Positions 18,133 to 28,644 are shown, counted from the stretch's first letter. The stretch is 64,000 nt of DNA from Mariprofundus aestuarium (GCF_002795805.1 NZ_CP018799.1:62001-126000); one strand, 5' to 3'. The notes: generated by a model from the sequence alone, not told the origin. Numbers and translations are program-made.

Positions 18133-20595
18133 TCAGACTTGCCCTAGGTAATTGCGTAGGGACTCACATCCCTGCCTGAGGGCACTATCCAGCTGTTTGC
18201 AATAATTGACCATTTTAGAATGGTCGATGGTGCTGCCTATTTCTTCTATTTCATTGCATAGCATAACAACATCTTTCACACCGAGCGTGGCTGCAGAGCC
18301 TTTTAATCCATGAATCCTTAATAGATACTCTTGGCCATTATTCTGTTCTGCCGACAAGCTAAGCTGCACAAGATGTTCAAAGCCTGAGCTTTCGAGTGAA
18401 CAAATCAGGTGCTCCCGTTTCTCATCTGAGCGGATAAGGCCGAACAGTTCACTAATGACCGCCTCATCCAGGCATCCAGCATTGCCGGATCGTGAAGCCC
18501 CATCGCTGCTCTGCTTCTCCTGCTCTTCTTCACGATGACCTGAGTGCTCAGAGATCTTTTCCAGCAGGTCAGAGGCCCTGACTGGCTTCGTCAGGTAATC
18601 ATTGGCTCCAGCCTCCATGCACTCGCGCACCGTATTCGGCAGAGCATCGGCACTAAGCATCAGTACCGGCGTGGATGCACTGGTGTCCATAAATCGAAAC
18701 TGTTTAAGGACATCGAGGCCGCATACCTTCGGCATGTTCATATCAAGAATAACGAGATCGTACTCCTTCTCTTCGGCCAGGGCATCGAGCGCAGCTTCAC
18801 CATCATCGACGAGCTCAGTGTGGTGTCCAGCACGATTAAGGATTTCATAAATCACCTCCTGATTTACCGGATTGTCTTCGGCCACAAGAATATTGAGCGG
18901 CCGCTGTTTCATCTTCCGCTTCATTACATCATTGATGGAGATAACATCGGCGGAGTGGTGAACGACACTGGATGCATGCAAGGCATTAAACAGCAGCGAC
19001 TCCTGTATAGGCAGGTGAAGTACAGAAGAGAAGCCCGCCTCTACCATGACCGGATCTGCTGACTGCTCTTTGTCCGATTCAATCAGAATCAAGTCAAGGT
19101 TTGACAGGTCACTTTTGTCCCGGAGGGCATGGGCAATCAGTTCAGGTTTACATTGCAATGCGTCGCGACTAACCATGACCACATCGTATGGCTGACCTGT
19201 CGACCAGGCATCCACGATATTGGATAAAAGAAATTTTTCGTCCTCAATAAAAGCGTAATTCGTACCCCAGCGACTGAGCATCTTCTCCAGGGGGTTGCCC
19301 GGATACCTTTCCCCCAGCACCAGAATATTGACCTTGGTCAAGTCTTGCGAGGCGACGGTTTCTGTCTGTTGTTCAAGTGGAATCTCAATGGTGAAGGTGC
19401 TGCCTACACCCTCAGCGCTGAACAAACTAATGGAGCCCCCCATCATCTCCGTCAAGTTTTTTGCGATAGTGGTGCCAAGGCCCGTGCCGCCAAAACGCCT
19501 GGTGATGGTGGTATCAGCCTGAGAGAAGCGTTCGAATATCTTTTTCTGCGCCTCTTCGGACATGCCGATTCCTGTATCAATCACCTTGAAAGTCAGTCGT
19601 GTCTCCTCACTGTTTTCGGTCAGACTGAGGCGTACATTGACACTTCCATGTTCGGTGAATTTTACCGCATTTCCAATAATATTGAGCAGGATCTGCTTCA
19701 GGTGTTTGGGGTCGCCAACCAGCGCGAACGGCACTTGCGGATCAATATGCAGGCTAACCGTGATGCCCTTTGCTCCAGCTTGGCCTTCAAACATAGCTAC
19801 AACACCATGCATAAGCTGATGCATATCAAACGGCGATTTTTCCAGCTCAAGCTTTCCAGCTTCGATTTTAGCTATATCGAGAATGCGCTCGATCAATCCG
19901 AGCAGGTGATAGGCCGACTCCTTAATGACAAACGCAAAGCGTTTCTGTTCCGCATTCAGCTTGGTACTCAGAGAGAGGTCATTCATTCCGATGATGCCAT
20001 TCAGCGGCGTTCGCAGTTCATGGCTCATATTGGCTATAAACTGAGATTTGGCCTGATTGGCTGCCTCTGCATCGCTAATTGCCCGATGCAGTTTTGTGAT
20101 TAGGCTGGCCATGTATAAAGGAACAATAATAATCGCTATTAATATAGTTCCACTAAACCAGATGTGTTGTATCCAGAATGGATTTACTATGCATGCAGTT
20201 ATGAATCCTGCTAAAGCCAGGAGCATGGAGATATACAGGTATTTAATGCCATAGCGGAACCCATTGCCTGTAATTACCCATAAATAGACAGCCAGTAATG
20301 GTGCTGCCGTTTCGCCTGCAAGAAAAAGACCTGTCGAAATAGCAGACATGTCTCCAATAGCCCCGATGACTCTTCGAGGATGACTTGAGTCTGGCGCAGC
20401 AACGATCCAAACAAAGAGAAACAGTGATAGAAGAAGATATGCAGCGCTTACCTTATATGCGGTCGAAAAATCAAAATAGAAAAACCATGTAAATACAATC
20501 GCCACAAGAATGGAGCGGACAATGGCTTGCTCATGCTCTGAGTCCGAGCGACTGCGAAGGCGCCTCTTCACGAATGTAAGCCATTTGATCCCCAT
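18133..20595 (-). CDS. rpfC: RpfC-type hybrid sensor histidine kinase for DSF
   Basis: An 820-residue hybrid kinase. The N-terminus ([19 protein letters not shown]) and about five membrane segments with [14 protein letters not shown] and VPLYMASLI resemble the DSF-sensing input domain of Xanthomonas RpfC. HisKA follows with [12 protein letters not shown] (His192), then the ATPase domain ([16 protein letters not shown]). A receiver-like domain at about 420-545 lacks the phospho-acceptor Asp. A true receiver follows with Asp618 in VILDMNMPK, and finally an HPt domain with His762 in [12 protein letters not shown]. In RpfC the receiver also binds RpfF and limits DSF output. The gene is convergent with rpfF; no rpfG is adjacent. 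Confidence 0.9.
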   Translation of the reverse strand: MGIKWLTFVKRRLRSRSDSEHEQAIVRSILVAIVFTWFFYFDFSTAYKVSAAYLLLSLFLFVWIVAAPDSSHPRRVIGAIGDMSAISTGLFLAGETAAPLLAVYLWVITGNGFRYGIKYLYISMLLALAGFITACIVNPFWIQHIWFSGTILIAIIIVPLYMASLITKLHRAISDAEAANQAKSQFIANMSHELRTPLNGIIGMNDLSLSTKLNAEQKRFAFVIKESAYHLLGLIERILDIAKIEAGKLELEKSPFDMHQLMHGVVAMFEGQAGAKGITVSLHIDPQVPFALVGDPKHLKQILLNIIGNAVKFTEHGSVNVRLSLTENSEETRLTFKVIDTGIGMSEEAQKKIFERFSQADTTITRRFGGTGLGTTIAKNLTEMMGGSISLFSAEGVGSTFTIEIPLEQQTETVASQDLTKVNILVLGERYPGNPLEKMLSRWGTNYAFIEDEKFLLSNIVDAWSTGQPYDVVMVSRDALQCKPELIAHALRDKSDLSNLDLILIESDKEQSADPVMVEAGFSSVLHLPIQESLLFNALHASSVVHHSADVISINDVMKRKMKQRPLNILVAEDNPVNQEVIYEILNRAGHHTELVDDGEAALDALAEEKEYDLVILDMNMPKVCGLDVLKQFRFMDTSASTPVLMLSADALPNTVRECMEAGANDYLTKPVRASDLLEKISEHSGHREEEQEKQSSDGASRSGNAGCLDEAVISELFGLIRSDEKREHLICSLESSGFEHLVQLSLSAEQNNGQEYLLRIHGLKGSAATLGVKDVVMLCNEIEEIGSTIDHSKMVNYCKQLDSALRQGCESLRNYLGQV

Positions 20596-20627
20596 ATGGC
20601 TACGCTAACAGCTTTAACTGTGCCATT

Positions 20628-20822
20628 TCACTTCTTTTCTGGCCTGGGCTCGAATTTCAGGCAGTTGATATTGGAGGCCACCTGCACTTCAAAACAGGGA
20701 AGCATTCCCGATTTGAATTTGAATGCACGGCAGCCGTGCGGTCTGTTCTGATCCCAAGTGATATAATAGTGCCTGCAGCCTCGGCACTGCGGTTTTTTCG
20801 TAGTGTCGGACGGGCTAGCCAT
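20628..20822 (-). CDS. Small conserved Cys-rich protein, possible zinc ribbon
   Basis: A 64-residue protein with PQCRGCRHYYITWDQNRPHGCRAF and a last Cys pair spaced along PCFEVQ and NCLKFEP. CxxC followed by HGC suggests a small zinc-binding fold. I recall similar short uncharacterised proteins in beta- and gammaproteobacteria, but the function is unknown. Its ATG overlaps the stop of the Rieske ferredoxin gene (TGATG), so the two are translationally coupled. Confidence 0.75.
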   Translation of the reverse strand: MASPSDTTKKPQCRGCRHYYITWDQNRPHGCRAFKFKSGMLPCFEVQVASNINCLKFEPRPEKK

Positions 20823-21136
20823 CAGTCGTCCAGATCAACCTGCACCATGCCGTTCTCCACACGGACTGGAAAGGTATCGATATTTTCATATGCAGGCGGG
20901 GTCAGCGACCGGCCATCGCGGATACAGAAGCGAGCCCCATGGCGAGGGCAGATAATCTGGTCGCCTTCGCAGGCACCGCTGGCCAGCTCGCCACCATCAT
21001 GGGTGCAAACATCCTCGATCGCGAAAAACTCACCATCGAGATTGAACACCGCGATCTCAGCATAAGGCGTCACCACCACCTTGCGACTTCCCGCCGGTAA
21101 TGCGCTCTCCGCTACTACATCGATCCATTCAGACAT
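20822..21136 (-). CDS. Rieske-type [2Fe-2S] ferredoxin
   Basis: A 104-residue soluble Rieske protein of the kind that serves non-haem iron oxygenases. The two cluster-binding motifs are CTHDGG and CPRHGARF, giving the 2-Cys 2-His ligand set. No oxygenase gene is adjacent, so its electron acceptor is unknown. An AAGGAG site precedes the start, and the gene lies 10 bases after nnrS. The neighbourhood (NnrS, SUF operon) suggests a redox or Fe-S role. Confidence 0.9.
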   Translation of the reverse strand: MSEWIDVVAESALPAGSRKVVVTPYAEIAVFNLDGEFFAIEDVCTHDGGELASGACEGDQIICPRHGARFCIRDGRSLTPPAYENIDTFPVRVENGMVQVDLDD

Positions 21137-21146
21137 CTCTTTCTCC

Positions 21147-22331
21147 TTAACCCGGTTTCCCGTCCAGTCGCGGTCGCAACAGAAGCATCGAATAGCGGAT
21201 GGTAAATATCAGGAATGCGATGATCCAGCACGTTGCGCTGATCTCCACCGCACGCTCAAGCCAGTCAGGGTACATCAGTGGTGCAATAACCCGTACACAG
21301 GCAGCTACAACCATCAATCCGAATGCAGCCGGCATCCACGGAAGCGCCCGCACGGGCCGTCCAGTGTGGCCGAGTGATACCCGCGCCATCATGCCGAGTG
21401 TAAACATGCTGACTGCCCCGATCGTCCATGCATGCACGGCATGCACAACGCCAAGATCCAATAGCAAGGCGCCCGCATAAAAGAGAAAACCGGCAATGAT
21501 CCAGCCATAACCGATATACAGCACCCATAACATTGGCTCCTTCCAGATTGCAGCCGTATACCAGTGCTGCATGCGTAGCGCGTGCAGGAGGGCAACCGTA
21601 ATCGCAGCGATTGCAATGATGGCAGGCAGAGGCAACAACAGGTTGAGTGCAGTAAACGCCAAAATTGAAGGCAGTGCCAGCTTTTCGATACTCTTGCTTG
21701 AGCCTGTCTGAGCGCCGGTTGTCTTGCCGATAAAAAAGGGCAATACCCGCCCGGCCATCAGCACGATGATAGCAACCAGCGTTAGCACGCCCAGGTGCAG
21801 CATAGGTGCCGTGCTCTCTTCAAGCTGGCCGAGAAGATCAAGGTGAATGCCCAGATTGCTGGCCGCCAGCAGCAGGAGCAGTGCCGGCACGCTGTAGTTG
21901 TGCGGCTGCTTTGCCTTTTGCAGGTTGCGAAAAAGAACGATTGCCAGCGTGGGAAGAAAAAGCATATCAAACAGGGCAAACAGCAGCGGCGGCATCGGAA
22001 CGGCTGAGACCAGGCGGGGGATTAACCAGAGCAGGACCAGCAGCGCCAGCGGCCAGCCGGTCGGTGTTGGCAGGCCCGTCCAGTTGCGCACCGCTGTGAG
22101 CAGGAATCCTGCAACCACGGCCACGGCGAATCCGAAGAGCATTTCATGCGCGTGCCAGAGCGAGAGATCAAAATAGTTGTAGTGCCAGATGCCGGTTACA
22201 AAACCACCAAGCGAGGTGGCCATAAACAGCATGGCGAACCATGCCGCAAGCAGGAAGAAGGGGCGGAATCCCAATGCCAGTGGCGCCCAGCCTGCAGGTT
22301 TTTCAGGAGCTGCATGGATATCAATTTTCAT
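21147..22331 (-). CDS. nnrS: NnrS family haem/copper membrane protein
   Basis: A 394-residue membrane protein with about twelve hydrophobic segments. LALGFRPFFLLAAWFA at the N-terminus and LWHAHEMLFGFAVAVVAGFLLTAV are hallmark NnrS stretches, with further His residues in HAWTIGAVSMFTLGMMARVSLGHTGR. NnrS proteins protect cells against nitrosative stress and are often regulated by NO-responsive factors. It sits 57 bases after sufT and ahead of the Rieske gene on the same strand. Linking NO tolerance with Fe-S assembly makes sense, because NO damages clusters. Confidence 0.93.
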   Translation of the reverse strand: MKIDIHAAPEKPAGWAPLALGFRPFFLLAAWFAMLFMATSLGGFVTGIWHYNYFDLSLWHAHEMLFGFAVAVVAGFLLTAVRNWTGLPTPTGWPLALLVLLWLIPRLVSAVPMPPLLFALFDMLFLPTLAIVLFRNLQKAKQPHNYSVPALLLLLAASNLGIHLDLLGQLEESTAPMLHLGVLTLVAIIVLMAGRVLPFFIGKTTGAQTGSSKSIEKLALPSILAFTALNLLLPLPAIIAIAAITVALLHALRMQHWYTAAIWKEPMLWVLYIGYGWIIAGFLFYAGALLLDLGVVHAVHAWTIGAVSMFTLGMMARVSLGHTGRPVRALPWMPAAFGLMVVAACVRVIAPLMYPDWLERAVEISATCWIIAFLIFTIRYSMLLLRPRLDGKPG

Positions 22332-22388
22332 GTTTTTCTATCCTGTTGAACTTCGCCATCAGGGAGTAAAAGACAGCGCGTTGATGCC

Positions 22389-22961
22389 TTAAAACATGCC
22401 AAGCTGGAGGCGTGCCTCATCGGACATCATGGAGCGATCCCAGGCCGGGTCGAACACCAGTTCCACCTCAACACCGCTGACATTGTCGACCGAAAGTGTT
22501 TTGAGGCGCACATCATCAACAATGAATGGCCCCATACCGCAACCGGGCGCGGTCAGCGTCATGACGATATCGACATGGTTGCCGCCCTCGTCATCTTCTA
22601 CAACATGCACGTCGTACACCAGCCCCAGATCGACGATATTCACCGGAATTTCGGGGTCGTAGCAGGTTCTCAGGGCATTCCAAACATCCTGTTCATCCAC
22701 CGGCCCATCCACCGGTTTCTTCTCTTCCTCGCTTGCTTTGGAAGCCGCGACTTGTTCGTCGCTTTCACCCAGGCCAAGTGCATCGGCATCCTTGCCTTCA
22801 ATACGGGCCAGGTTGCCTCCCACACTGACGGTGTAGGTGCCACCAAGCTCCTGAGTAATCAGCACCATCGCACCTGCAGGAATGGTGACCGGTGTGCCGA
22901 GCGGAATCAGAATCGCATCGACATCGCGGGTTGTAGTAAGTGTATCGCCAGCGCTATTCAT
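22389..22961 (-). CDS. sufT: Fe-S assembly protein SufT
   Basis: A 190-residue long-form SufT. The N-terminal part (ILIPLGTPVTIPAGAMVLITQELGGTYTV) is the SufT-specific extension. The C-terminal part is a MIP18/DUF59 domain with DPEIPVNIVDLGLVYDV and the Cys-containing LTAPGCGMGPFI. DUF59 proteins help cluster maturation and transfer. I chose ATG 22961 because it overlaps the sufU stop as ATGA. The longer frame to 23030 runs inside sufU. It ends the SUF operon proper. Confidence 0.9.
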   Translation of the reverse strand: MNSAGDTLTTTRDVDAILIPLGTPVTIPAGAMVLITQELGGTYTVSVGGNLARIEGKDADALGLGESDEQVAASKASEEEKKPVDGPVDEQDVWNALRTCYDPEIPVNIVDLGLVYDVHVVEDDEGGNHVDIVMTLTAPGCGMGPFIVDDVRLKTLSVDNVSGVEVELVFDPAWDRSMMSDEARLQLGMF

Positions 22962-23413
22962 TCTGTCTTTGCCACCTCGTCGGAATCTGTAACGGCCGAC
23001 TTCAGAGTATGCCAGCAGAGTACGGCGCATTTAATGCGACTGGGAAACTCGCGCACACCGGAGAGTACAGCCAGCTTGCCCAGCACCTCTTCGTCGGGAA
23101 CCTCACTTAGATCGGCTGTAACCATATGCTGGAACATATCGAACTTCGCACTGAATTCGGAGAGCGGCGTACCTTTCACCGCTTCAGTCATCAATGATGC
23201 TGAGGCAACAGAAATGGCGCACCCTTCACCTTCAAAGGAGACTTCCTCGATCAAGCCTGCATCGTTTACATTCAGGTAAACGTGGAGCCGGTCTCCACAT
23301 AGCGGGTTATAACCGTCCGCTTCATGGTTGAATTTCTCCAGCTTGCCGAAGTTGCGTGGACTCTTGTTGTGATCAACGATCACCTGCTGGTATAGATCTC
23401 TTAAATCGAACAT
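22958..23413 (-). CDS. sufU: SUF system scaffold or sulfur-transfer protein SufU
   Basis: An IscU-like protein of 151 residues. The three conserved cysteines are Cys39 (NPLCGD), the one in EGEGCAISVAS and the one in RIKCAVLCW. The insert before the last Cys is typical of SufU. In Gram-positive bacteria SufU is a zinc-bound sulfurtransferase partner of SufS; here it replaces SufE, which is not in the operon. It follows sufS with a one-base overlap. Confidence 0.92.
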   Translation of the reverse strand: MFDLRDLYQQVIVDHNKSPRNFGKLEKFNHEADGYNPLCGDRLHVYLNVNDAGLIEEVSFEGEGCAISVASASLMTEAVKGTPLSEFSAKFDMFQHMVTADLSEVPDEEVLGKLAVLSGVREFPSRIKCAVLCWHTLKSAVTDSDEVAKTE

Positions 23414-24633
23414 CAGCCGAAAATCTCCTGTGCTTTTTTCAACGCGGCGAAGAGCGCATCGACTTCGGCCTCTGTGTTATAGATCGAGAACGAAGCGCGT
23501 GCGGTAGCCGGCACCTTGAAGAAGTCCATCACCGGCATCGCGCAGTGGTGGCCAGCACGGATCGCCACGCCTTCACGATCAAGGATAGTGCCAAGGTCAT
23601 GCGGATGCACCCCGTTGAGCACAAATGAGAGTACACAGGCCTTCTCTTTCGCTGTACCAATCTGGCGTAAGCCCTCAAAGGCCTCCGCCTTTGCCGTGGA
23701 GTAGGCAAGCAGCTCCTTTTCACGCTTCTGAATGGCATCAAAGCCAATTTCCTGAATGTATTCGATCGCCCTGCCGAAACCGATGGCGCCGGAGATGTTC
23801 GGAGTTCCCGCTTCGAACTTGTAGGGCAGGTCGTTATATTCGGTCTTCTCGAATGTCACCATGCGGATCATGTCACCACCGCTCTGATAAGGGGGCATGG
23901 CCTGCAGCAATGACTCTTTGGCAACCAGCACACCGATACCGGTCGGGCCGTACATCTTATGCGCACTGGTGACGTAGAAATCTGCATCAAGCGCCTGAAC
24001 ATCAACCGGCAGATGTGCAGCCGCCTGTGCGCCATCCACCAGAACTTTCGCACCCACGGCATGGGCTCGCTCAATGATTTCGGCAACCGGGTTAATGGTG
24101 CCCAGTGCATTGGACATATGAACCACGCCAACCAGCTTGGTGCGCTCACTCAAAAGCTCGTCGAGCGATTCCATAATCAGCTCGCCCTTCTCGTTGATCG
24201 GAATGACCTTGAGTGTTGCGCCAACATGCTCGCAGAGCATCTGCCACGGCACGATGTTGGAGTGATGCTCCATATGCGTGATCAGTACCTCATCACCAGC
24301 GCGTACGTTGTAACCGCCCCAGCTGTGGGCCACCAGATTGATCGCTTCGGTAGTGCCTCGGGTGAAGATCACTTCGCGTACGGAGCGGGTATTAAAGAAC
24401 TCGGCAATAGTCTTGCGTGCACCTTCATAGGCTGCTGTGGCGCGCTCAGAGAGTGCATGTACACCACGATGAACATTGGCGTTGTCGCGTTCGTAGTAAT
24501 GGGTGATCGCATCAATAACAGACTGAGGTTTCTGTGTGGTTGCCGCATTATCGAGATAAACCAGCGGTTTACCGTAAACCTGCTGGCTTAATATCGGAAA
24601 ATCGGCGCGCACAGCGTTCAGGTCCATACTCAT
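23413..24633 (-). CDS. sufS: Cysteine desulfurase SufS
   Basis: PLP enzyme that mobilises sulfur from L-cysteine for Fe-S assembly. The 406 residues show the PLP lysine in TSAHKMYGPTG, the His in HMEHHSNIVPW and the catalytic Cys in RAGHHCAMPVM, in the short-loop arrangement of group II enzymes. It overlaps sufD by four bases (ATGA) and sufU by one. The enzyme would deliver persulfide to SufU and the SufBCD complex. Confidence 0.96.
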   Translation of the reverse strand: MSMDLNAVRADFPILSQQVYGKPLVYLDNAATTQKPQSVIDAITHYYERDNANVHRGVHALSERATAAYEGARKTIAEFFNTRSVREVIFTRGTTEAINLVAHSWGGYNVRAGDEVLITHMEHHSNIVPWQMLCEHVGATLKVIPINEKGELIMESLDELLSERTKLVGVVHMSNALGTINPVAEIIERAHAVGAKVLVDGAQAAAHLPVDVQALDADFYVTSAHKMYGPTGIGVLVAKESLLQAMPPYQSGGDMIRMVTFEKTEYNDLPYKFEAGTPNISGAIGFGRAIEYIQEIGFDAIQKREKELLAYSTAKAEAFEGLRQIGTAKEKACVLSFVLNGVHPHDLGTILDREGVAIRAGHHCAMPVMDFFKVPATARASFSIYNTEAEVDALFAALKKAQEIFG

Positions 24634-25880
24634 GTCAGCATATCCTCAAGGCCGGAGAGGTTGGGCAGCTTGGCAAAGGCGGCGCGCTCAATATAACGGC
24701 GTATCGGCTTGATCTTCATTTTGGCCAGCAGCTCATCGGCAAAGGCGAAGGTAAGCAGCTGTTTCGCTTCCTCTTCGGAAAGCCCGCGCGACTTAAGGTA
24801 GAACAGCTGGTTTTTATCCAGCTGACCCACGGTTGCGCCGTGCGCACACTTCACATCATCGTTATAGATCTCAAGCTCGGGTTTGGTATCAATCTCGGCG
24901 CGGTCAGAGAGCAGAAGATTGGCATTGGACTGCGCCGAATCAGTTTTGACCGCACCCTTGGCCACAACCACTTTACCGTTGAAAACAGCATGTGAACGAC
25001 CATCGAGTACAGTGCGGTAGCTTTCACGGCTTCTGCAATGCGGAGCCTCGTGGGCTACGCGGGTATGATGATCAACATGCTGGCGGCCTGAGAGAACAAA
25101 AAGTCCATTAAGCTCGGATTCAGCGCCGCATTCATTCAGGTCATCCACCACATCAACGCGTGAGAGCGCAGAACCCAGCTCCACCGCATGCATGGTATAG
25201 GAGGAGTCCGCCTTCTGGTTCACCTCAACACGACCAAGGTGCCACTGCTTTCCACTCTCCAGCTGCAGGCGGTAATGCTCACAGCGACCGCCGGCCTCTA
25301 AACGAATAGCAGTCAGGCTGTTGGTGACTCCTGCCACGTCTGCATTACCTGCAAAGTGTTCGATAACTTCGAGCTCTGCGTGCTCACCGATTGTAATGCC
25401 GGTACGCAGATGCACAGCACCACCACTGTTGATATGCAAAATATGCAGAGGCCGATCCAGTTTCAGATTTGCAGGCACACAGATGCAGCAGCCATCTACT
25501 GCCTTCGCCGCATTCACAGCCGTCATACCACTGGCAAACGGCGCATCGGCCTTATATTCCATTAACTCAATCATCTTCTCAGGCTCATCCTGAATCAGGG
25601 ACGCCAGTGAAGTTACGTTGACAGTTTTCGGCAGCTCTGAAGCCTCAGCGTCAAAACGACCATTCACGAATAAAACCGTATAGGCATCGAGACCGGCAAT
25701 GGCAAAAGTATCACGATCGACCTCGCCTTTAGCCACAACATCCCACCACTGCTCACCGAGCAGAGCGGTAATGCGGGTCAGGTCACTGTATTTCCAGTCT
25801 TCATCACGCGCACTTGGCAGTCCGGCCGCCTCGAAGGCCTGCCATGCCGTTTCGCGAGCGGCTTGCAGTGTGGTACTCAT
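24630..25880 (-). CDS. sufD: Fe-S assembly protein SufD
   Basis: A 416-residue beta-helix subunit of the SufBC2D scaffold complex. Clear SufD features include WKYSDLTRI near the N-terminus, the central [20 protein letters not shown] and the C-terminal [33 protein letters not shown]. The His in KCAHGA corresponds to the cluster-site His of E. coli SufD. It overlaps both sufC and sufS by ATGA junctions. Confidence 0.95.
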   Translation of the reverse strand: MSTTLQAARETAWQAFEAAGLPSARDEDWKYSDLTRITALLGEQWWDVVAKGEVDRDTFAIAGLDAYTVLFVNGRFDAEASELPKTVNVTSLASLIQDEPEKMIELMEYKADAPFASGMTAVNAAKAVDGCCICVPANLKLDRPLHILHINSGGAVHLRTGITIGEHAELEVIEHFAGNADVAGVTNSLTAIRLEAGGRCEHYRLQLESGKQWHLGRVEVNQKADSSYTMHAVELGSALSRVDVVDDLNECGAESELNGLFVLSGRQHVDHHTRVAHEAPHCRSRESYRTVLDGRSHAVFNGKVVVAKGAVKTDSAQSNANLLLSDRAEIDTKPELEIYNDDVKCAHGATVGQLDKNQLFYLKSRGLSEEEAKQLLTFAFADELLAKMKIKPIRRYIERAAFAKLPNLSGLEDMLT

Positions 25881-26635
25881 GCAGCGGCCTCTTCTCTGAC
25901 CCAGTCATAACCACGCTCTTCGAGCTCGAGGGCAAGGGATGCATCGCCAGTTTTCAGGATCTGTCCGTTGACCAGCACATGCACCACATCGGGTTTAATA
26001 TAATCAAGCAGGCGCTGGTAGTGGGTTACCATGACCACCGAACGGTCAGGCGCTCGCAGGGTATTCACACCTTTGGCGACAATGCGCAGGGCATCGATAT
26101 CCAAGCCTGAATCGGTCTCATCAAGCAGTGCCAGTGACGGCTCAAGTACTGCCATCTGAAAAATCTCGTTACGCTTTTTCTCACCACCGGAGAAGCCTTC
26201 ATTCACACCGCGTGACAGAAAGGACTGATCAAGTTCCACCAGTTTTGCCTTCTCTTTCACCAGCTGCATGAACTCCATTGCATCAAGCTCCTGCTCGCCC
26301 TGATGTTTACGACGGGCATTCACACCCGCTTTAAGCAGGTAGGTGTTATTTACACCAGGAATCTCAACCGGATACTGGAATGCGAGAAATACACCTTCCC
26401 AGGCGCGCTCTTCCGGGCGCATCTCCAGCAGATCCTTACCCTTATAGATAATCGTTCCCTTGGTGACTTCATAGCCGTCGCGGCCGGCAATCACATTGGA
26501 GAGTGTAGACTTGCCGGAACCATTCGGCCCCATGATGGCGTGCACTTCACCAGCACCAATCTCCAGATTGATCCCCTTCAGGATCTCTTTGCCGCCTACT
26601 GAGACGTGTAAGTTCTCTATCTTAATCATTGTCAT
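25877..26635 (-). CDS. sufC: Fe-S assembly ATPase SufC
   Basis: ABC-type cytoplasmic ATPase of the SufBC2D complex, 252 residues. Walker A is GPNGSGKST, the signature motif is [11 protein letters not shown], and Walker B is [12 protein letters not shown] with the switch His in MVTHYQRLL. The [15 protein letters not shown] segment is a SufC hallmark. AAGG lies before the start. The sufB stop is only six bases upstream. Confidence 0.96.
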   Translation of the reverse strand: MTMIKIENLHVSVGGKEILKGINLEIGAGEVHAIMGPNGSGKSTLSNVIAGRDGYEVTKGTIIYKGKDLLEMRPEERAWEGVFLAFQYPVEIPGVNNTYLLKAGVNARRKHQGEQELDAMEFMQLVKEKAKLVELDQSFLSRGVNEGFSGGEKKRNEIFQMAVLEPSLALLDETDSGLDIDALRIVAKGVNTLRAPDRSVVMVTHYQRLLDYIKPDVVHVLVNGQILKTGDASLALELEERGYDWVREEAAA

Positions 26636-26641
26636 TCCTTA

Positions 26642-28108
26642 TTATCCCACTGCGCCTTCAAGGCTAACTTCCATCAATCGGTTCGCTTCAACTGCAAATT
26701 CCATCGGCAGTTCGTTAAATACATCTTTGCAGAAGCCGTTAACGATCATATTCACTGCATCCTCTTCCGAGATGCCACGGCTCTGACAGTAGAAGAGCTG
26801 GTCTTCTCCAATCTTCGAGGTGGTTGCCTCGTGCTCCATTGTTGCCGTCGCATTCTTCACCTCCACATAAGGGAAGGTGTGTGCACCGGACTTATCACCG
26901 ATCAGCAATGAATCACACTGGGTGTAGTTGCGCGCGTTCTCGGCATCCTTTCCGATACGTACCAGCCCACGATAGGACTGGTTGCCGCGCCCTGCAGAGA
27001 TGCCCTTGGAGACAATCGTACTGCGCGTGTTCTTGCCAATATGAATCATCTTGGTGCCGGTATCAGCCTGCTGACACATCTTGGTCAGTGCCACCGAGTA
27101 GAACTCGCCCACTGAATGGTCGCCACGCAGTACGCAGCTCGGATACTTCCATGTAATCGCACTGCCTGTTTCTACCTGAGTCCAGGAGACCTTGGCACGA
27201 TGACCACGGCACTCAGCGCGCTTGGTTACGAAGTTATAGATGCCACCAAGCCCGTTCTCATCACCCGGGTACCAGTTCTGAACGGTTGAATACTTAATCT
27301 GCGCATCATCCATCGCCACCAGCTCAACGACAGCTGCATGCAGCTGGTTCTCATCGCGCTGCGGGGCCGTGCACCCCTCGAGGTAAGAGACGTAGGCCCT
27401 CTCCTCGGCAATGATCAGTGTGCGTTCGAACTGACCTGTATTCATCGCATTGATGCGGAAATAGGTGGATAGCTCCATCGGGCAGCGCACGCCCTTGGGG
27501 ATGTAAACAAAGGAGCCATCAGTAAAGACCGCTGAATTAAGCGCCGCATAGAAGTTGTCGCCAGCAGGCACGACGGTGCCGAGATATTTCTGCACAAGCT
27601 CAGGATAATCGCGCACAGCCTCCGAGATCGGGCAGAAGATCACACCTGCATCCTTCAGCTTGCCTTTAAATGTGGTGGCCACGGAGACCGAATCAAACAC
27701 CGCATCTACGGCAACACCGGCCAGAAACTCCTGCTCACGCAGTGGAATGCCCAGTTTTGCATAGGTTTCCAGCAGCTTCGGATCAACCTCATCAAGGCTT
27801 TTAGGCCCGTCTTTCATCGATTTCGGTGCGGAGTAGTAGGAGACCGCCTGATAATCAATCGGCGGATAACTTACATGCGCCCAATGCGGTTCGGTCATTG
27901 TCTGCCAGTGGCGGAATGCCTCCAGCCTCCAGTTCAGCAGCCACTCAGGCTCCTGCTTCATCGCTGAAATATGGCGAACCACATCCTCGTTCAGCCCCGG
28001 TGGCAGGGTGTCTGCTTCGATATCAGAAACAAAACCCGCCTCGTATTCGCGGGATGCCATCTCTTCCGGCGTGGATTCGGATTTAGATTGTTTTTTTATG
28101 TCACTCAT
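26642..28108 (-). CDS. sufB: Fe-S assembly protein SufB
   Basis: Main scaffold subunit of the SUF system, 488 residues. The conserved core reads [36 protein letters not shown] and, near the end, [23 protein letters not shown] followed by [31 protein letters not shown]. The Cys in NYTQCDS is the expected cluster-assembly cysteine. The start overlaps the regulator stop (TAATG), so the operon is translated as a coupled unit from the regulator onward. Confidence 0.97.
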   Translation of the reverse strand: MSDIKKQSKSESTPEEMASREYEAGFVSDIEADTLPPGLNEDVVRHISAMKQEPEWLLNWRLEAFRHWQTMTEPHWAHVSYPPIDYQAVSYYSAPKSMKDGPKSLDEVDPKLLETYAKLGIPLREQEFLAGVAVDAVFDSVSVATTFKGKLKDAGVIFCPISEAVRDYPELVQKYLGTVVPAGDNFYAALNSAVFTDGSFVYIPKGVRCPMELSTYFRINAMNTGQFERTLIIAEERAYVSYLEGCTAPQRDENQLHAAVVELVAMDDAQIKYSTVQNWYPGDENGLGGIYNFVTKRAECRGHRAKVSWTQVETGSAITWKYPSCVLRGDHSVGEFYSVALTKMCQQADTGTKMIHIGKNTRSTIVSKGISAGRGNQSYRGLVRIGKDAENARNYTQCDSLLIGDKSGAHTFPYVEVKNATATMEHEATTSKIGEDQLFYCQSRGISEEDAVNMIVNGFCKDVFNELPMEFAVEANRLMEVSLEGAVG

Positions 28109-28563
28109 TAGTGCACCTTCGAGATAGCGATGCCGCGCTGCAGGCGGAAGATCGGTACAAAGTTCTGTTCGGTCATGTCGGCCAGCGAGATATCCTGCAG
28201 TGCCTGACGCACAGCATCATTGATCCGCTTCCAGTTGTTGCTGGTGGAGCAGACATCGTGCTGGTCACAGGAGCTGTCATCGAGATTGCACTCGGTCAGG
28301 GCAATGGAACCCTCGAATACATTGATGATATCACGCACATTGATTTCGGTAGATGGGCGTGTCAGGCGATAACCGCCTTTGGCGCCACGGGTAGAGTCCA
28401 GCAGTCCTTCATGGAGCAACATCTGCAGAATCTTACTGACGGTTGGTGACGGAATGCGGGTAATCTCCGCAAGTTCGGCAGCGGTAAACCGCTCCTGCTC
28501 AGACGACACCATGCGCGTCATCAGCAGGATGCCGTAGTCCGTCAATTTGGTCAGTCTGAGCAT
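28108..28563 (-). CDS. Rrf2 family SUF operon regulator
   Basis: A 151-residue Rrf2 regulator. The N-terminal winged helix contains [31 protein letters not shown] and [11 protein letters not shown] three-Cys cluster-binding motif follows in [16 protein letters not shown], like the [2Fe-2S] site of IscR. Regulators of this type at the head of suf operons sense Fe-S status and repress their own operon when clusters are plentiful. I chose the ATG at 28563 with AGAGG five bases upstream; a GTG at 28569 is also in frame. Its probable operators are the two palindromes upstream. Confidence 0.92.
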   Translation of the reverse strand: MLRLTKLTDYGILLMTRMVSSEQERFTAAELAEITRIPSPTVSKILQMLLHEGLLDSTRGAKGGYRLTRPSTEINVRDIINVFEGSIALTECNLDDSSCDQHDVCSTSNNWKRINDAVRQALQDISLADMTEQNFVPIFRLQRGIAISKVH

Positions 28564-28580
28564 GGCCACCTCTGAGGGGG

Positions 28581-28594
28581 ACCTGTAAACAGGT
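28581..28594. promoter_or_regulatory. Palindrome in the leader of the SUF operon
   Basis: ACCTGTAAACAGGT has 6-bp arms (ACCTGT/ACAGGT) around AA. It lies between the predicted transcription start near 28609 and the ribosome site of the regulator gene. It could be a second operator or a small RNA hairpin near the ribosome site. Function is inferred from position. Confidence 0.5.
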
Positions 28595-28615
28595 CACTCC
28601 AATTTAAAGGCGACC

Positions 28616-28644
28616 ATTCTAGTCCGGTTTATAAACCGGATCAA
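28616..28644 (-). promoter_or_regulatory. SUF operon promoter with an operator inside the spacer
   Basis: On the minus strand, TTGATC (28639-28644) and TAGAAT (28616-28621) are separated by exactly 17 bases and form a good housekeeping promoter. The spacer is almost filled by the perfect 18-bp palindrome TCCGGTTTATAAACCGGA (28623-28640), which also reaches into the -35 box. A repressor bound there would block RNA polymerase. The adjacent Rrf2 regulator is the natural candidate. Confidence 0.75.

Noticed and set aside
23959-24591. Plus-strand frame of 210 codons opposite sufS
   Set aside because: Antisense shadow of a certain gene with no start signals.
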